From positions 1-6,487 of the forward strand of contig JAFWVZ010000008.1 of NCBI GenBank assembly GCA_017523605.1: DNA of 6,487 bases, in the 5' to 3' direction. How positions within the stretch are numbered: position 1 is the first letter of the stretch; each line of letters starts with the position of its first letter. The position numbers and the translations under genes were made by a program. This DNA comes from Bacillota bacterium. GTDB taxonomy: Bacteria; Bacillota; Clostridia; Peptostreptococcales; Anaerovoracaceae. Positions 5,476-6,487 of the stretch are shown here, one piece after another. Under the pieces are notes generated by a model, which was not told the origin of the DNA, did not search any database, and was given only the letters and a program-made list of their open reading frames with translations.

Positions 5476-6182
5476 ACGGCGGTCTAAACAGAAATCAGAT
5501 AAAATATATCGTAATACTTGCCATGCTTGTGGACCACATAGCATGGCTTTTTGTCTATACCTACTCCGTGCAGGGCGAGCTGATGCACTTTTTCGGAAGG
5601 CTTACAGGTCCTACCATGGCGGTCTTCATAGCAGAAGGGTACAGGTATACCAAGAACGTTAAGCATTACCTTGCCCGTCTGGGGGTGTTCGCCATAATTT
5701 CCTGGCCGTGCTTTTCCCTCATGGAGACAGGCAGGATACTGCCGCTGTTTAGCGTAATCTATACATACTTCCTTGCTCTTGTGGCGCTTATTGTATGGGA
5801 CAGCAAGACGCACATAGTAGTGCGCTTAGTAATAATAGGCGGGTTGATATACCTTTCCAAATGGGGCGACTGGCCGTACATGGGCATCCTTTTCGCGCTT
5901 GCCGCTCACATCTGGCACGACAACAAGACGGTGCGCTGGTCCGTACACACGCTGATATGCCTTGTATTTCTGTTCATAGAAACGAGTAAGGCTCTGAGCT
6001 ACGGGTGGCCATGGTGGACACAGATGTTCCAGGCCGGCACGCTTATGGTGGCGCCCATGATGCTCTATCTGTACAACGGGGAGTCCGGCAGCAAGGCGCC
6101 GTTCCACAAATGGTTCTTCTACGTGTTCTATCCGCTGCACATGCTTGTGCTGTGGTATCTGCGGTTCGTGCTGTTCAGGTAG
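5472..6182 (+). CDS. TraX-family polytopic membrane protein
   Basis: The 236-residue protein is recognised as TraX-like from N-terminal LNRNQIKYIVILAMLVDHIA (5-24), FGRLTGPTMAVFIAEGYRYT (41-60) with NVKHYLARL behind it, ISWPCFSL (76-83), and C-terminal FYVFYPLHMLVLW (216-228). About seven to eight hydrophobic segments are expected. F-plasmid TraX N-acetylates pilin; chromosomal homologues in Firmicutes have no established substrate, so acyl transfer to a surface molecule is only an inference. There is no conjugation gene nearby. The TTG at 5472 overlaps the murA stop in TTGA, with a GGTGGAAG-type site just upstream inside murA. The next in-frame ATG (5523) would cut into the first conserved helix. 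Translation is probably coupled to murA, and mntP follows after 12 nt. Confidence 0.85.
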   Translation: MNGGLNRNQIKYIVILAMLVDHIAWLFVYTYSVQGELMHFFGRLTGPTMAVFIAEGYRYTKNVKHYLARLGVFAIISWPCFSLMETGRILPLFSVIYTYFLALVALIVWDSKTHIVVRLVIIGGLIYLSKWGDWPYMGILFALAAHIWHDNKTVRWSVHTLICLVFLFIETSKALSYGWPWWTQMFQAGTLMVAPMMLYLYNGESGSKAPFHKWFFYVFYPLHMLVLWYLRFVLFR

Positions 6183-6194
6183 GTCGGTGAGGGC

Positions 6195-6487
6195 ATGAAA
6201 GATCTTCTTGTCACAAGTATTCTTCTCGGCATAGGGCTGGCCATGGATGCGTTCAGTGTTTCGCTTGCGAGCGGGCTTAGGGAGCCAGACATGAGCGCCG
6301 GACGGTCGATCACCATCTCCGGAACTTTCGGAGCGTTCCAGTTCGCGATGCCGCTTATTGGCTGGGTATGTGTGCATACCATTGCAAGCTGGTTCGGATG
6401 GTTCGAGAAGCTGGTCCCCTGGATAGCGCTCGCTTTGCTGGGCTTCATAGGCGTAAAGATGATAATAGAGGGCTTTAAGGGCGGCGA
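6195..6487 (+). CDS. mntP: Manganese efflux pump MntP (5' part, cut by window end)
   Basis: The first 97 codons are present and the frame is open to the edge. The family exports Mn(II) across the cytoplasmic membrane and protects against manganese excess. Seen: helix 1 with GIGLAMDAFSVSLASG (12-27), where Asp18 matches the conserved aspartate required in E. coli MntP; a second helix with SGTFGAFQFAMPLIG (42-56); and a third, ALALLGFIGVKMIIEGF (78-94). About half of the usual six-helix protein of roughly 190 residues is therefore visible. The ATG at 6195 has GGTGAGGG (6186-6193) upstream. It sits 12 nt after traX, with no room for a promoter or manganese riboswitch, so it is likely read with murA and traX. 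Confidence 0.93.
   Translation, partial: MKDLLVTSILLGIGLAMDAFSVSLASGLREPDMSAGRSITISGTFGAFQFAMPLIGWVCVHTIASWFGWFEKLVPWIALALLGFIGVKMIIEGFKGG

Noticed and set aside
5826..6377. Minus-strand open frame across traX and mntP
   Set aside because: It covers two genes with family motifs on the plus strand and has a low-complexity, His/Pro/Arg-rich product typical of an antisense frame.

Overview
The window looks like a chromosomal segment of a low-to-mid-GC Firmicute, most likely a Clostridia-class anaerobe. This rests on the 5S type, the strong GGAGG ribosome binding sites, the frequent TTG starts, and the gene order tmk - holB - ricT (yaaT) - trmN6 (yabB), which matches the replication-associated cluster near the origin in Bacillus and clostridia. 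The genus cannot be fixed from the sequence alone. Most of the content is conserved housekeeping. I see no transposase, integrase, phage gene, CRISPR array or defence system.

Region 1 (1-340) is the 3' end of an rRNA operon: the tail of 23S rRNA, a spacer of about 85 nt with two small hairpins and no tRNA, a 5S rRNA, then a T-tract and a hairpin terminator. Region 2 (about 365-3766) is a tightly packed plus-strand operon. It begins at an extended -10 promoter and holds a small membrane protein with a charged tail, thymidylate kinase (tmk), the DNA polymerase III delta' subunit (holB), the Y-complex/RNase Y cofactor RicT, and a tRNA N6-adenine methyltransferase (trmN6). Gene junctions range from a 1-nt overlap to 12 nt, and the operon ends in a bidirectional hairpin terminator. 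Compared with B. subtilis, the genes usually lying between these (yaaQ/darA, yaaR, yabA) are absent.

Region 3 (3778-4113, minus strand) is a single-pass membrane protein of unknown function, facing the operon tail-to-tail and sharing its terminator. Region 4 (4114-4209) is a 96-bp divergent promoter region. Region 5 (4210 to the end) is a second plus-strand operon: murA (UDP-GlcNAc enolpyruvyl transferase), a TraX-family membrane protein whose TTG start overlaps the murA stop, and the first 97 codons of mntP (manganese efflux pump), cut by the window edge.

The genes serve DNA precursor supply, clamp loading, mRNA processing, tRNA modification, cell wall synthesis and metal homeostasis. The most notable signal is at murA. 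A consensus extended -10 sigma-A-type promoter ends only 9 nt before the ATG, no Shine-Dalgarno is present, and an in-frame stop inside the promoter rules out a longer protein, so murA is predicted to be read from a leaderless or near-leaderless mRNA.
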